Assembly (NCBI RefSeq): GCF_021800405.1
Contig: NZ_CP084550.1
Coordinates: 2,914,001-2,978,000 of the forward strand
DNA: 64,000 nt
Direction of reading: 5' to 3'
Source: Arthrobacter sp. FW306-07-I
Lineage (GTDB): Bacteria; Actinomycetota; Actinomycetes; Actinomycetales; Micrococcaceae
Part shown: one piece after another, positions 55,011 through 63,465 of the stretch
How positions within the stretch are numbered: the stretch's first letter is position 1
Layout: every line of letters begins with the position of its first letter
Position numbers and translations under genes: made by a program
Notes under the pieces: model-generated
What the model was told of the DNA's origin: nothing
What the model saw: the letters and a program-made list of their open reading frames with translations, nothing else
The model's database searches: none

Positions 55011-55042
55011 TGCCGCCGGGCGGTGAGCCCCGTGGGGCGGCA
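55011..55042. terminator. Hairpin between mrp and tatB
   Basis: TGCCGCC (55011-55017) pairs with GGCGGCA (55036-55042), and GCCCC/GGGGC inside can form an alternative stem. There is no U-run. It lies between convergent genes. Confidence 0.45.
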
Positions 55043-55045
55043 GGC

Positions 55046-55450
55046 CTAGGTGGCTTCGGTGTCGAACGGCGCTGTCTCGCCCGGCGCCAGCCGCTCCACG
55101 ACCCTTTCGGGCCGCGCAGGAGCCGACTCCGCGGCTGCCGCCGCGCCGGAAACTGCAGCGACGGCGGCCGGGGCGTTGGCGCTCACCGGCTTGGTGTCGT
55201 CGTCGAGGAGTGCTTCCTTGATGATGCGTCGGGGATCGTACTGGCGCGGATCGTACTTCTTCCAGTCGACATCGTCGATGTCGATGCCCACTTCTTCCTT
55301 GATCTGCTCGCGGGCACCGTTGGCCATGCGGCGGACTTCCTTGACCAGGTTCGCCAGCTTCTGGGTATATTCGGGCAGCCGCTGGGGGCCGATCACCAGT
55401 ACGCCAATGATCAGCAGAAGAATGAACTCCGGGCCGTTGATTCCAAACAC
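55046..55450 (-). CDS. tatB: Sec-independent protein translocase TatB
   Basis: A 134-residue Tat component. The start is the GTG at 55450, which places the single N-terminal helix (FGINGPEFILLLIIGVLVIGP) at the beginning as in TatA/TatB proteins; a frame to 55510 adds 20 polar residues before it. The QRLPEYTQKLANLVKEVRRMANGAREQIKEE amphipathic helix follows, with an Ala/Pro/Glu tail. TatA and TatC are not in the window. It follows the anti-sigma gene by 69 bases, as downstream of sigE-rseA-htrA in mycobacteria. Confidence 0.9.
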   Translation of the reverse strand: MFGINGPEFILLLIIGVLVIGPQRLPEYTQKLANLVKEVRRMANGAREQIKEEVGIDIDDVDWKKYDPRQYDPRRIIKEALLDDDTKPVSANAPAAVAAVSGAAAAAESAPARPERVVERLAPGETAPFDTEAT

Positions 55451-55519
55451 TTTAGGAAGATTACCCTTTCCGGGCTGCGAGTGACGATTCCCGTCCGCGG
55501 GACGGAGCAACAGTTCGCG

Positions 55520-56419
55520 TCACTGGTTGAACAGGGCCGCGATCTTGCTGAACCCGCGCTCCAGCCGGGTCTCCAGTGGCTCGGCGGCCTGCCCCTCGGA
55601 AGTCTCCGGAACGGCGGCCGCCACCCCTTCTGCGGCACTGTCGGCGAGGCGTTTGAGGATGGGCAGGGCTTCGTTGGCCTGCGCCGCGGGCAGGTCGGAG
55701 CGGTAGGTGATGGTGAGGCCTTCCGCGCGGTAAGTGGCGGCCCATGGCGATGTGGCCCAATCCTGCGACGGACCCGCTTTGCCGCCGGCTCCGGTGGCTT
55801 TCACCGGCACACTTCCGGCAGCCGCGGCCTGGGCTGCGGGTTGCCCGGTGACGGGATGCTGTTCAGTAACGGTGGCGTGATGAGCGCCGTCGGTAAGCCG
55901 GAGCTCCACCGCAGGCTGGCCGTCAACAACCAGCGCCTTGGCCGATTCCACGTGGAATCCCATGGCCTGCAGTTCAGGGCAGGCCCAGCCCTCGGAGCGC
56001 AGCGTGGCGAGCTGTGCTGCGGTCAACGTCCTGCCGTCCGCCGGTGTCTGCGAGGAGACATGCGAAAAGGCCGCCTCGGTGGCCCCCGCCCCGCCGGCCG
56101 CGGGGTCTCCTGCCGCCGTGAACGCCCCGACGGCCAGCACTCCGGCAGCCGCCACCGTTCCGCCGGCCGTCAGCGCCAGGGCCCGGGCGGCCAGCGAGGT
56201 CCCGCTTTGGTGTACAGGCGCAGGCGGCTGGGCCGCCAGTTCACTCGTGCGCGCCAGCAGGCGTGCCGTCAGGTCACCGCTGGCGGGTGGAATGGGAGCA
56301 TCCCGGAGGCGCTCAAGGTACTGCTGTTCCCGGCGCACGGTGGCGGCACACTCCTGGCAGGCCTCAAGGTGGCTGCCGTTGCGCTGATGCCTGCCGCCGA
56401 AAGGAAACTGGGACCTCAT
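55520..56419 (-). CDS. Putative SigE anti-sigma factor (RseA-like)
   Basis: A 299-residue protein directly after sigE (7-base gap). The zinc-binding anti-sigma motif H-x3-C-x2-C is at His17, Cys21 and Cys24. One membrane helix at about residues 76-100 (AARALALTAGGTVAAAGVLAVGAF) separates a short cytoplasmic sigma-binding part from a 200-residue outside domain. The outer domain is Ala/Gly rich and has no protease motif. Membrane anchoring differs from the soluble RseA of mycobacteria and suggests control by an envelope signal. Confidence 0.82.
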   Translation of the reverse strand: MRSQFPFGGRHQRNGSHLEACQECAATVRREQQYLERLRDAPIPPASGDLTARLLARTSELAAQPPAPVHQSGTSLAARALALTAGGTVAAAGVLAVGAFTAAGDPAAGGAGATEAAFSHVSSQTPADGRTLTAAQLATLRSEGWACPELQAMGFHVESAKALVVDGQPAVELRLTDGAHHATVTEQHPVTGQPAAQAAAAGSVPVKATGAGGKAGPSQDWATSPWAATYRAEGLTITYRSDLPAAQANEALPILKRLADSAAEGVAAAVPETSEGQAAEPLETRLERGFSKIAALFNQ

Positions 56420-56426
56420 GCGCCGT

Positions 56427-57041
56427 TCAGAGGATGCCGGCGATGCGGGGCATCGATAGCTTGCGGCGGGACTGCTGCGGGCGCGGATCGCGGTGGGCGA
56501 GCTTCTCCCGGAGCATGGTCCTGCCGCGGTGGATGCGCGAGCGGACGGTACCCAGCTTCACGCCCAGAGCCTCCGCGACTTCGTCGTAGGACAGCCCCTC
56601 GAGGTCGCACAGGACCACGGCGGCGCGGAAGTCCGGCGGAAGTTCCTCCAGCGCGGCCTGCACATCCAGGTCCAGGTTGTTCAGTTCGAAGCTTTGCTCG
56701 GGGCCCGGCTCACGGCCCGGCAGCCGGGACTCTGCGTCCTCCGCCAGCGCGTCGAAACGGATGCGGGTCTTCCGGCGGGCCTGGTCAAGGAACAGGTTGG
56801 TGGTGATGCGGTGCAGCCAGCCGTCGAGCGTCCCCGGTTTGAAGTTGTCCAGCGAACGGAAGACGCGGACGAAGACCTCCTGGGTGAGGTCCTCGGCGTC
56901 GAACTTGTTGCCGGTCAAGCGGTAAGCCAGCCGGTAGACCTTCGCCGAATGGTTGGTGACCACTTCTTCCCAAGTGGGACGGACCCACCCATCATCGGGA
57001 TGGTTGACTGCAGGGACAGGTGCCACAACTGAAGATGACAT
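56427..57041 (-). CDS. sigE: ECF RNA polymerase sigma factor SigE
   Basis: A 204-residue group 4 sigma factor. Region 2 is at about 25-95 (VYRLAYRLTGNKFDAEDLTQEVFVRVFRSL, DGWLHRITTNLFLDQARRK). Region 4 is at about 130-185 (LPPDFRAAVVLCDLEGLSYDEVAEALGVKLGTVRSRIHRGR). The last 20 residues, DPRPQQSRRKLSMPRIAGIL, are a short extra tail. GGGAG lies 6 bases before the ATG. The order sigE, anti-sigma, tatB, with mrp and a divergent O-methyltransferase, matches mycobacterial SigE. It is likely an envelope-stress regulator. Confidence 0.94.
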   Translation of the reverse strand: MSSSVVAPVPAVNHPDDGWVRPTWEEVVTNHSAKVYRLAYRLTGNKFDAEDLTQEVFVRVFRSLDNFKPGTLDGWLHRITTNLFLDQARRKTRIRFDALAEDAESRLPGREPGPEQSFELNNLDLDVQAALEELPPDFRAAVVLCDLEGLSYDEVAEALGVKLGTVRSRIHRGRTMLREKLAHRDPRPQQSRRKLSMPRIAGIL

Positions 57042-57268
57042 CGTCCACTCCCCTCATGGAATGCTAACGCCCGGATACTGTTGACATCTCTGATTCGGCG
57101 CCGGTCACCTTTTGGATGAGCGGATACCAATCATGTCAAACTTCGCTGGGAATTTCCTGACTGCAGGCGAACTTCAGCCTTGGGCGCAACGGGTGCTTCC
57201 CCGGCCTGCCCGGCCAAACACAGTAGGCTTGGGGAGACATTCCCCCTTACGCCCAGAAAGCGAAATCC

Positions 57269-57901
57269 ATGAGCGCCGACAAGTCCAGCAGCTGGTCCTA
57301 TGCAGAAGATCTGCCCGCTGAGGATGAGGTAATGCTTCGGGCCCGGGAGCGTTCGTATGAATTGGGCGTCAACGCGATCAGCCCCGGCGTAGGCGCCGTC
57401 CTTACGGTGCTGGCCGCTGCCTCCAAGGCCCAGACCGCGGTGGAGATCGGCACGGGCGCCGGGGTCTCCGGCGTGTGCCTCCTGCGCGGCTTGAGCCCGC
57501 ATGCGGTCCTGACCACCATCGACGTGGACGTCGAACACTTGAGGGCGGCCCGCGAGGCGTTCGCCGAAGCCGGCAGTCCGGCCAACCGTACGCGCACCAT
57601 TTCTGGCCGCGCCGGCGATGTCCTGCCGCGGCTGACTGACGGGGCCTACGACCTGGTGTTCATCGACGCGGACAAGCCAGGCCTCCCCGGATATGTGGAA
57701 CAGGCCGTCCGGCTGCTCAAGCGTTCCGGGCTGCTGGTCATCAACGACGCCCTGGACAAGGACAAGGTGGCGAACCCCGCCGGGCGGGAGCCCAACACAG
57801 TGACCCTGCGCCAGGTGGGCAAGGCAATCCGCGACGACGACAGGCTGGCTTCCGCAATGCTTCCCACCGGGGACGGCCTGCTGGTGGCCGTTAAGAAGTA
57901 G
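57269..57901 (+). CDS. SAM-dependent O-methyltransferase
   Basis: A 210-residue class I methyltransferase of the catechol/caffeoyl-CoA O-methyltransferase type (Rv1220c-like). Seen are the SAM loop VEIGTGAGVSGVCLL, TTIDVDVEHLRAAR, and DLVFIDADKPGLPGYV with the metal-binding acidic residues, plus NDALDKDKVANP. The substrate is unknown. It is divergent from sigE; the 227-base gap (57042-57268) holds no other gene. TAGGCT near 57223 is a possible -10. Confidence 0.9.
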   Translation: MSADKSSSWSYAEDLPAEDEVMLRARERSYELGVNAISPGVGAVLTVLAAASKAQTAVEIGTGAGVSGVCLLRGLSPHAVLTTIDVDVEHLRAAREAFAEAGSPANRTRTISGRAGDVLPRLTDGAYDLVFIDADKPGLPGYVEQAVRLLKRSGLLVINDALDKDKVANPAGREPNTVTLRQVGKAIRDDDRLASAMLPTGDGLLVAVKK

Positions 57902-57921
57902 GTATCCCCCGAAGACAGACA

Positions 57922-57949
57922 GGGTCCGCAGCCCGCAGGCTGCGGACCC
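57922..57949. terminator. Hairpin between the O-methyltransferase and DUF3117 genes
   Basis: A perfect 12-bp stem (57922-57933 with 57938-57949) with a CGCA loop and no U-run, between convergent genes. Confidence 0.6.
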
Positions 57950-57961
57950 CGTCCGGCACAA

Positions 57962-58129
57962 TTATTCGGTAACGCCGACGAGGCATTCCTTGAGGTTGGC
58001 TGCTTCGGCAGCGTTCAGTTCGACCACCAGGCGTCCGCCGCCTTCGAGCGGGACGCGCATGATCAGGCTGCGGCCCTCCTTGGTGACTTCCATTGGGCCG
58101 TCGCCGGTGCGTGGTTTCATAGCCGCCAT
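57962..58129 (-). CDS. DUF3117 small protein
   Basis: A 55-residue protein reading MAAMKPRTGDGPMEVTKEG at the start and ending in ECLVGVTE. The DUF3117 family is small, conserved across actinobacteria and of unknown function. GGAGGGG about 8 bases before the ATG supports the start. The sequence is one compact beta-rich unit without catalytic motif. The 233 bases upstream (58130-58362) contain no other gene; ATTATC at 58273-58278 (GATAAT on the minus strand) is a weak -10 candidate. Confidence 0.88.
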   Translation of the reverse strand: MAAMKPRTGDGPMEVTKEGRSLIMRVPLEGGGRLVVELNAAEAANLKECLVGVTE

Positions 58130-58362
58130 GAGGAATTCCCCTCCATTTTGTCCCAGGACTGATCAGCCCGGGCGGGCTGTGTCCGCATGTCGATCAGGCG
58201 GCCATGGCGGGCTGGTGGTTCCACCGCCAAGGCTGCGCGTTTTCTGAATGCTTTTGTCCTTGCTTACCTATCATTATCGCGGAATTACCCGCCCGTAGCT
58301 AATCGATGGACATTTTCCTGCGCGTGTTATTCCCGTCCTGACCTGCACAGAAGCACGTTTTG

Positions 58363-59619
58363 CTAGGGCGGATAATCCCCTCCGCCGGGCAGCGGCGCCC
58401 ACGCCCACAGCCACACGATCCACACGACCTGGAGCAGCAGGAACATCACCACCACGGTCCCCCGGTACGCCCTTGACCGGGAGAGGAAAGCCGCGCCCAG
58501 GGCCAGCGGAAACAGCGGCAGCAGCATCCTGAAGGTACTGGTCTGCGGGTGGAGGAAGGCCAGAAGGTATCCCATGTAGCAGGCGCACCACAGCCGCAGT
58601 TCGACGCCGAGCCGCACCACCGGGCGGAGGAACAGCATCGCGGCGAACAGCGCCACGAAAACTACGGGGGCAAGGACGCCCAGGACGGGGCCAAAAAGCT
58701 CCACGCCGGTGTCGAACCACGGTTTGAAAGGCACCAGATCCTGGCCACGCCACACGGTTTCTGTTTTGGTATAGGCCTGCGGGTCACCGGTGGCCACCCA
58801 TGCGACGGCGGGCCAGGCGAGGGCGGAAACGCCCGCGACGGCGGTTAGCCCCGTCAGTGCGGCCAGGTCCCGGCCGGAATGGGCTGCTTCATTGCTGCCC
58901 CGCTGCGGGCTGGCACGGACGAATGCGATGGCCCGGAAGACCAGGAGCAGCCCCACCATGGCGGCAAAGGGGACACCCACGGGCCGGGAGAGGCAGAGCA
59001 GGACCACCACGGGCATGGCCGACAGGTACTGCCGGCGCACCACCAGCAGCAGGGCCCACGCGAGCAGCATGAGCGACAGGGGTTCGGCGTAGGGGACCTG
59101 GAGGACGGCGGAAACGGGGAAGGCCGCGAAGAACGCAACACCCCACATGGCGGTGGCATGGCTGGCCTTCTGCCGGAAAAGTTTGTACACCACCAGCGCT
59201 GCGCCCCAGCCCGCCAGCATGGCGATCAGCGTGAGCGAGGCGGCGGGGCTGAGGCCGGTGATACGGCTGAGGCCACCGGCCAGGGCTGGGAAGAGCGGGT
59301 AGAAGGCCCACGTATTTTCCTGCACATTGCCGGCACTGTCCGTAGGAAGGACCGACGGGTAGCCGTTGGCGATGACCTGGCCGTACCAGCGGGCATCCCA
59401 GATGTTGATGAAGTTCCAGTAGTCCGGCTTTGGGGGGAACCAGGGGTTGGGGCCCTGATGGAGTGCCGCGGCCATGAAGATGCACGCGGTGACCACCCTC
59501 GCCGCCGCGTACAGGGCCGTCACCTGGAGCCAGGAGGGCCAGCTGCGGACGGCGGAAGCCACGCGGTGGGCTGCGTTGCCGGCGGATGCCAGCGGGTTGC
59601 GGCGGTCCACCGTGCTCAC
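58363..59619 (-). CDS. PIG-V-like membrane mannosyltransferase
   Basis: A 418-residue polytopic membrane protein with about nine to ten helices, of the GPI-mannosyltransferase 2/PIG-V family. The first loop carries the family acidic motif NIWDARWYGQVIANGYP (about 70-90), and YPLFPALAGGLSRITGL and QVPYAEPLSLMLLAWALLL follow. Such enzymes use polyprenyl-phosphate mannose at the outer face. The acceptor in this organism is unknown. Its start overlaps the stop of the DivIVA-domain gene (59616-59619, ATGA). Confidence 0.83.
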   Translation of the reverse strand: MSTVDRRNPLASAGNAAHRVASAVRSWPSWLQVTALYAAARVVTACIFMAAALHQGPNPWFPPKPDYWNFINIWDARWYGQVIANGYPSVLPTDSAGNVQENTWAFYPLFPALAGGLSRITGLSPAASLTLIAMLAGWGAALVVYKLFRQKASHATAMWGVAFFAAFPVSAVLQVPYAEPLSLMLLAWALLLVVRRQYLSAMPVVVLLCLSRPVGVPFAAMVGLLLVFRAIAFVRASPQRGSNEAAHSGRDLAALTGLTAVAGVSALAWPAVAWVATGDPQAYTKTETVWRGQDLVPFKPWFDTGVELFGPVLGVLAPVVFVALFAAMLFLRPVVRLGVELRLWCACYMGYLLAFLHPQTSTFRMLLPLFPLALGAAFLSRSRAYRGTVVVMFLLLQVVWIVWLWAWAPLPGGGDYPP

Positions 59620-60089
59620 AGGCCGCCCTTCCCCGGGGCTGCATCCTCATGGACGGGAGTGGAGCCGCCCCGGAGGCCAGCCTCTCCGGCGCTTCCTGTG
59701 CCCGGCTCTTGCCCTGCCGCATCAGCAGCGGCGGTTCCGCCGTCGGAAGTCTGCTCAGAAGGTTCCTCAGGGGCCTCCAGCCGGCCGCGCAGCTCAGCTA
59801 TTTCGGCATCCTTTGCGGCGAGCTGGTCCCGCAGCTCGTCCAGGACCTGGTCCACCTGGTCCATCCGGTAGCCGCGCAGGCCCAGCGAGAAACGCAGCCG
59901 CGTCACGTCCTCCGGAACGGCGTGCTCGGGAAGGAGCACCGGCGGAAGGTTCGCGGGCGGTTCTTCGAAACCACCGTCCAGGAGTGCAGGCAGCCCGGCG
60001 CCGCCCGGTGTGCGGGAACGCCCGCCCAGGGCGGCCCAAAGGACCGCCACCACCAGCACGACGGCGAGGAAAACGAGGAAGAAGCTCAC
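59616..60089 (-). CDS. DivIVA-domain membrane-anchored protein
   Basis: A 157-residue protein. The GTG at 60089 is the preferred start because it puts the single membrane helix (SFFLVFLAVVLVVAVLWAAL) at the N-terminus; a frame to 60131 adds 14 residues. Residues 58-105 are the DivIVA-like segment (DVTRLRFSLGLRGYRMDQVDQVLDELRDQLAAKDAEIAELR), a coiled coil. The rest is a Gly/Pro/Glu-rich tail. DivIVA-domain proteins place the growth or division machinery; a link to the overlapping mannosyltransferase gene is suggestive only. Confidence 0.85.
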   Translation of the reverse strand: MSFFLVFLAVVLVVAVLWAALGGRSRTPGGAGLPALLDGGFEEPPANLPPVLLPEHAVPEDVTRLRFSLGLRGYRMDQVDQVLDELRDQLAAKDAEIAELRGRLEAPEEPSEQTSDGGTAAADAAGQEPGTGSAGEAGLRGGSTPVHEDAAPGKGGL

Positions 60090-60132
60090 GGCTCCATCGT
60101 GCCAGACCGCCGGCTGGAACCGTTGCGCCACG

Positions 60133-60915
60133 TTACTCCGGCCGCTGCTCGCCGTTCATGGAAGGAGTCACCGCGCCATGCAGGACGCGGTCCACGGCTT
60201 CCGCGGGGTCGTCCACCAGCTGGATGAGGTCCAAGTCCTTTTCGGAAACCATTCCCTCGGCCACCAGCGTGCCCCGGATCCAGTCGATCATCGGTCCCCA
60301 GAAATCGACGCCCAGGAGCACGATGGGGAAGGATGTCACCTTCCGGGTCTGCACCAGGACCATTGCCTCGAACAGCTCATCCAATGTCCCCAGGCCGCCG
60401 GGCAGCACGATGAAGCCCTGTGCGTATTTGACGAACATGGTCTTGCGGGCGAAGAAATAGCGGAAGTTAATGCCGAGGTCCACCCACTGGTTCAGGCCCT
60501 GCTCGAACGGCAACTCGATACCGAGGCCAACGGACACGCCATTGCCCTCCACCGTCCCCCGGTTGGCCGCCTCCATGGAGCCCGGGCCACCGCCGGTGAT
60601 CACTGCTACTCCGGCCTCGGCGAGCTTGCGGCCCACTTCGACGCCCATCTCGTAGTAAATGCTGCCGGGTTTGGTGCGGGCTGAACCGAAGACGCTGACG
60701 GCTTTTCCAATATCCGCGAGCGCCCCGAAGCCTTCCACGAACTCGCTCTGGATGCGCAGGACGCGCCAGGGATCGGTGTGGACGAACTGGCCGGGGCCCT
60801 TGGTATCAAGCAGATGCTGGTCCGACATTTCCACTGCCGCCTGCTTGCGGCGCAGCTCAAGGGGCCCCTTACGGCGCGGCTGGGAATTCTTGGCCGGATC
60901 TGCGTTGATGCTCAT
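60133..60915 (-). CDS. LOG-family (TIGR00730) nucleotide phosphoribohydrolase
   Basis: A 260-residue Rossmann-fold protein of the lysine-decarboxylase-like/LOG family. Relatives release free cytokinin bases from nucleoside 5'-monophosphates or act on other purine ribotides. The motifs VITGGGPGSMEAANRG and VLPGGLGTLDELFEA are complete (PGGxGT-x2-E). The first 40 residues are a basic lead not needed for the fold. The DivIVA-domain gene starts 43 bases after its stop. The true substrate here is not established. Confidence 0.88.
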   Translation of the reverse strand: MSINADPAKNSQPRRKGPLELRRKQAAVEMSDQHLLDTKGPGQFVHTDPWRVLRIQSEFVEGFGALADIGKAVSVFGSARTKPGSIYYEMGVEVGRKLAEAGVAVITGGGPGSMEAANRGTVEGNGVSVGLGIELPFEQGLNQWVDLGINFRYFFARKTMFVKYAQGFIVLPGGLGTLDELFEAMVLVQTRKVTSFPIVLLGVDFWGPMIDWIRGTLVAEGMVSEKDLDLIQLVDDPAEAVDRVLHGAVTPSMNGEQRPE

Positions 60916-61006
60916 TCACCTAGGCTAACCTCCAACCACAGGTATCTCTTGAATCACGATCAGCATGAAGTTGGGGTGATTGGCGTCATAACCCACCGTT
61001 GTTCGC

Positions 61007-61022
61007 TAGATTCTTTCCTATG
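61007..61022 (+). promoter_or_regulatory. Probable leaderless promoter of the glutamate ABC operon
   Basis: TAGATT at 61007-61012 is followed after 7 bases by the gluA ATG (61020), leaving no room for a ribosome-binding site. This spacing is typical of leaderless actinobacterial transcripts. A clear -35 is not found. Confidence 0.45.
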
Positions 61023-61775
61023 ACTACTCATGTGCCCGGCGATGCTCTCGTCTCCCTGAACGCCGTTAATAAGCATTACGGCCAGCTGCACGTTCTGAAG
61101 GACATCAACCTCCAGGTCCGCAAGGGCGAGGTTGTTGTGGTCATCGGGCCCTCCGGTTCCGGTAAGTCCACCCTCTGCCGGGCCATCAACCGCCTGGAAA
61201 CCATTGAGGGCGGAACCATCAGCATCGACGGGAAAGTCCTCCCCGAGGAAGGCAAGGAACTCGCCCAGCTCCGCGCCGACGTCGGAATGGTTTTCCAGTC
61301 GTTCAACCTGTTCGCGCACAAGACCATCCTTGAAAACGTGACCCTTGGGCCCATCAAGGTCAAGGGCGTTTCCAAGGCGGCGGCTGAAAAGGACGCCATG
61401 GCACTCCTGGAACGGGTAGGCGTGGGGCACCAGGCTCCCAAGCTCCCGGCCCAGCTCTCCGGCGGCCAGCAGCAGCGCGTCGCAATTGCCCGCGCTTTGG
61501 CAATGAAGCCGAAGGTCATGCTGTTCGACGAGCCCACGTCCGCCCTGGACCCCGAAATGATCAACGAGGTTCTGGACGTCATGGTCCAGCTCGCCAAGGA
61601 AGGCATGACCATGATCGTGGTCACCCACGAGATGGGGTTCGCCCGCAAGGCCGCCGACCGCGTGGTTTTCATGGCAGACGGCCAGATTGTTGAAGACGAC
61701 ACCCCGGAGGAATTCTTCACCAACCCGAAGAGTGACCGCGCCAAGGACTTCCTGTCCAAGCTGCTCACCCACTGA
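61020..61775 (+). CDS. gluA: Glutamate-type ABC transporter ATPase
   Basis: A 251-residue ATPase. The ATG at 61020 is chosen over the TTG at 60999, which lies upstream of the -10 box. Walker [11 protein letters not shown]-loop [10 protein letters not shown], signature LSGGQQQR, Walker [13 protein letters not shown] and H-loop VTHEMGF are complete. The gene order ATPase, binding protein, two permeases is that of corynebacterial gluABCD. Ligand specificity (glutamate or a related acid) is inferred from that order. Confidence 0.92.
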   Translation: MTTHVPGDALVSLNAVNKHYGQLHVLKDINLQVRKGEVVVVIGPSGSGKSTLCRAINRLETIEGGTISIDGKVLPEEGKELAQLRADVGMVFQSFNLFAHKTILENVTLGPIKVKGVSKAAAEKDAMALLERVGVGHQAPKLPAQLSGGQQQRVAIARALAMKPKVMLFDEPTSALDPEMINEVLDVMVQLAKEGMTMIVVTHEMGFARKAADRVVFMADGQIVEDDTPEEFFTNPKSDRAKDFLSKLLTH

Positions 61776-61845
61776 TTCAACCGAACCAACACACTTCAGT
61801 TCGCATCCAGGCCGGAAACCCACGGCCATCAATGAAAGGAATGTC

Positions 61846-62733
61846 ATGAAGACATTTATGTCCCGGCGGAAGTCCTTCGTCGTGGCGGCTACCGCTGCCC
61901 TCGCCTTGTCCCTCAGCGCCTGCGGCGGCGGCGACTCCGGCGGGTCCAGCAACCCCAGCCCGGTCGAAAAGCCTTCCTTCGCTGCCGGCACCACCATGGA
62001 GAAGCTGTCCTCCGCCGGCACCATCAAGATCGGCACCAAGTTCGACCAGCCGCTGTTCGGCCAGGTGGGCCTGGACGGCAAGCCGGTCGGTTTCGACGTT
62101 GAAATCGGCAAGCTGATCGCCGCCAAGCTGGGCATTCCCGCAGACAAGATCGAGTGGTCGGAGACCGTTTCGGCCAACCGCGAGCCCTTCATCGAGCAGG
62201 GCAAGGTGGACCTGGTCATCGCCACGTACACCATCAGCGACAAGCGCAAGCAGGTTGTGGACTTCGCCGGCCCGTACTACCAGGCCGGCCAGGCGCTCAT
62301 GGTGAACAAGGACAACGACACCATCAAGAAGCCTGAAGACGTCAAGGGCAAGAAGGTCTGCTCCGTCACCGGCTCCACCCCGGCTGCCACCATCGTGGAC
62401 AAGTACGGCGCGGAACTGGTTCCGGCCGCCACCTACTCCGCGTGCCTGGAACCGCTGCGCAACAAGCAGGTTGAAGCGGTCACCACTGACAACGTGATCC
62501 TCGCCGGCTTCGTTGACAAGGAACCGGACGCCTTCAAGCTGGCCTCCGATGAAACCTTCACCAAGGAGCCCTACGGCATCGGCCTGAAGAAGGGCGACAA
62601 GGAATTCCGCAGCTGGATCAACGACCAGCTGGAATCCTTCGAAAAGGACGGCTCCTACAAGAAGGCCTGGGAAGCCACCGCAGGTTCGGTCATCAAGACC
62701 GCACCCAGCCTCCCGCCCATCGACCGCTACTAA
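61846..62733 (+). CDS. gluB: Glutamate-type ABC transporter substrate-binding lipoprotein
   Basis: A 295-residue family 3 solute-binding protein. The ATG at 61846 has AAAGGA 6 bases upstream; a frame from 61687 overlaps gluA in another reading frame and is rejected. The signal peptide ends in the lipobox LSAC (Cys26). The domain shows GTIKIGTKFDQPLFGQVGLDGKPVGFDVEIGKLIAAKLG and KVDLVIATYTISDKRKQVVDFAGPYY. Two cysteines (KVCSVTG and SACLEP) could form a disulfide. A GC-rich hairpin follows at 62745-62773. Confidence 0.92.
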   Translation: MKTFMSRRKSFVVAATAALALSLSACGGGDSGGSSNPSPVEKPSFAAGTTMEKLSSAGTIKIGTKFDQPLFGQVGLDGKPVGFDVEIGKLIAAKLGIPADKIEWSETVSANREPFIEQGKVDLVIATYTISDKRKQVVDFAGPYYQAGQALMVNKDNDTIKKPEDVKGKKVCSVTGSTPAATIVDKYGAELVPAATYSACLEPLRNKQVEAVTTDNVILAGFVDKEPDAFKLASDETFTKEPYGIGLKKGDKEFRSWINDQLESFEKDGSYKKAWEATAGSVIKTAPSLPPIDRY

Positions 62734-62744
62734 CCAGCGTCCAG

Positions 62745-62773
62745 CTGCCGGGGCTGCACAGCGGCCCCGGCAG
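62745..62773 (+). promoter_or_regulatory. Intercistronic hairpin after gluB
   Basis: A 10-bp perfect stem (62745-62754 with 62764-62773), then CACAGCTTTTAAT. It may weakly terminate transcription or protect the gluB 3' end, giving more binding protein than permease. The gluC ATG is 42 bases on. Confidence 0.6.
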
Positions 62774-62814
62774 CACAGCTTTTAATCCGTCCACGCTTAC
62801 AGCCGAAGGATCCT

Positions 62815-63465
62815 ATGGACGTCATCATTGAAAACCTGCCCCTTTACTGGACTGGTTTTCTCCGCACACTTTTCCTCTCCGTCGTCTCCGGCATCTTCGC
62901 GTTGATCCTCGGAACCCTGCTGGCGGCAGCGCGCGTTTCCCCGGTTGCGGCGCTGCGCGGTTTCAGCACCGTCTACGTGGAGATCCTCCGCAACACCCCG
63001 CTGACCATCGCCTTCTTCTTCGCAGCCATTGTGCTCCCCCGGCTTGGGGTCAAGTTCGAGCAGTTCGAGGTCGCCGCGATCATCGCCCTCAGCACCTACA
63101 CCGCAGCGTTCATCGCCGAAGCTGTCCGCTCAGGTGTCAACAGCGTGCCCGTGGGCCAGGCGGAGGCCGCGCGCAGTATCGGCATGAAGTTCGGCCAGGT
63201 ACTCACGCTCATCATCCTCCCCCAGGCCCTGCGGACAGTGATCCCGCCGCTGATCAACATCCTGATCGCCCTGGTCAAGAACTCCTCCGTGGCCGGTGCC
63301 TTCTTCGTCCTGGAACTGTTCGGCTACGGCCGGCAACTGGCCAACGCCAATGGTGACGCCGTCATCACCGTCCTGCTGGGCACTGCGTTCTTCTATCTGC
63401 TCCTCACCGTTCCGCTGGGAATCCTCGCCAACACGGTGGAACGAAAGGTGGCGATTGCCCGATGA
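62815..63465 (+). CDS. gluC: Glutamate-type ABC transporter permease 1
   Basis: A 216-residue HisMQ-family permease with about five helices. The EAA loop GVNSVPVGQAEAARSIGMKFGQVLTLIILPQALRTVIPPL holds the ATPase contact. The stop overlaps the gluD start by four bases (63462-63465). The C-terminus is short and basic (TVERKVAIAR). It pairs with gluD to form a heterodimeric channel. Confidence 0.93.
   Translation: MDVIIENLPLYWTGFLRTLFLSVVSGIFALILGTLLAAARVSPVAALRGFSTVYVEILRNTPLTIAFFFAAIVLPRLGVKFEQFEVAAIIALSTYTAAFIAEAVRSGVNSVPVGQAEAARSIGMKFGQVLTLIILPQALRTVIPPLINILIALVKNSSVAGAFFVLELFGYGRQLANANGDAVITVLLGTAFFYLLLTVPLGILANTVERKVAIAR

Noticed and set aside
57131..57961. 276-codon minus-strand frame
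   Set aside because: It is antisense to the O-methyltransferase gene and has no family resemblance.
60999..61019. TTG start extending gluA upstream
   Set aside because: The extra codons include the -10 box TAGATT. The ATG at 61020 matches the family N-terminus.
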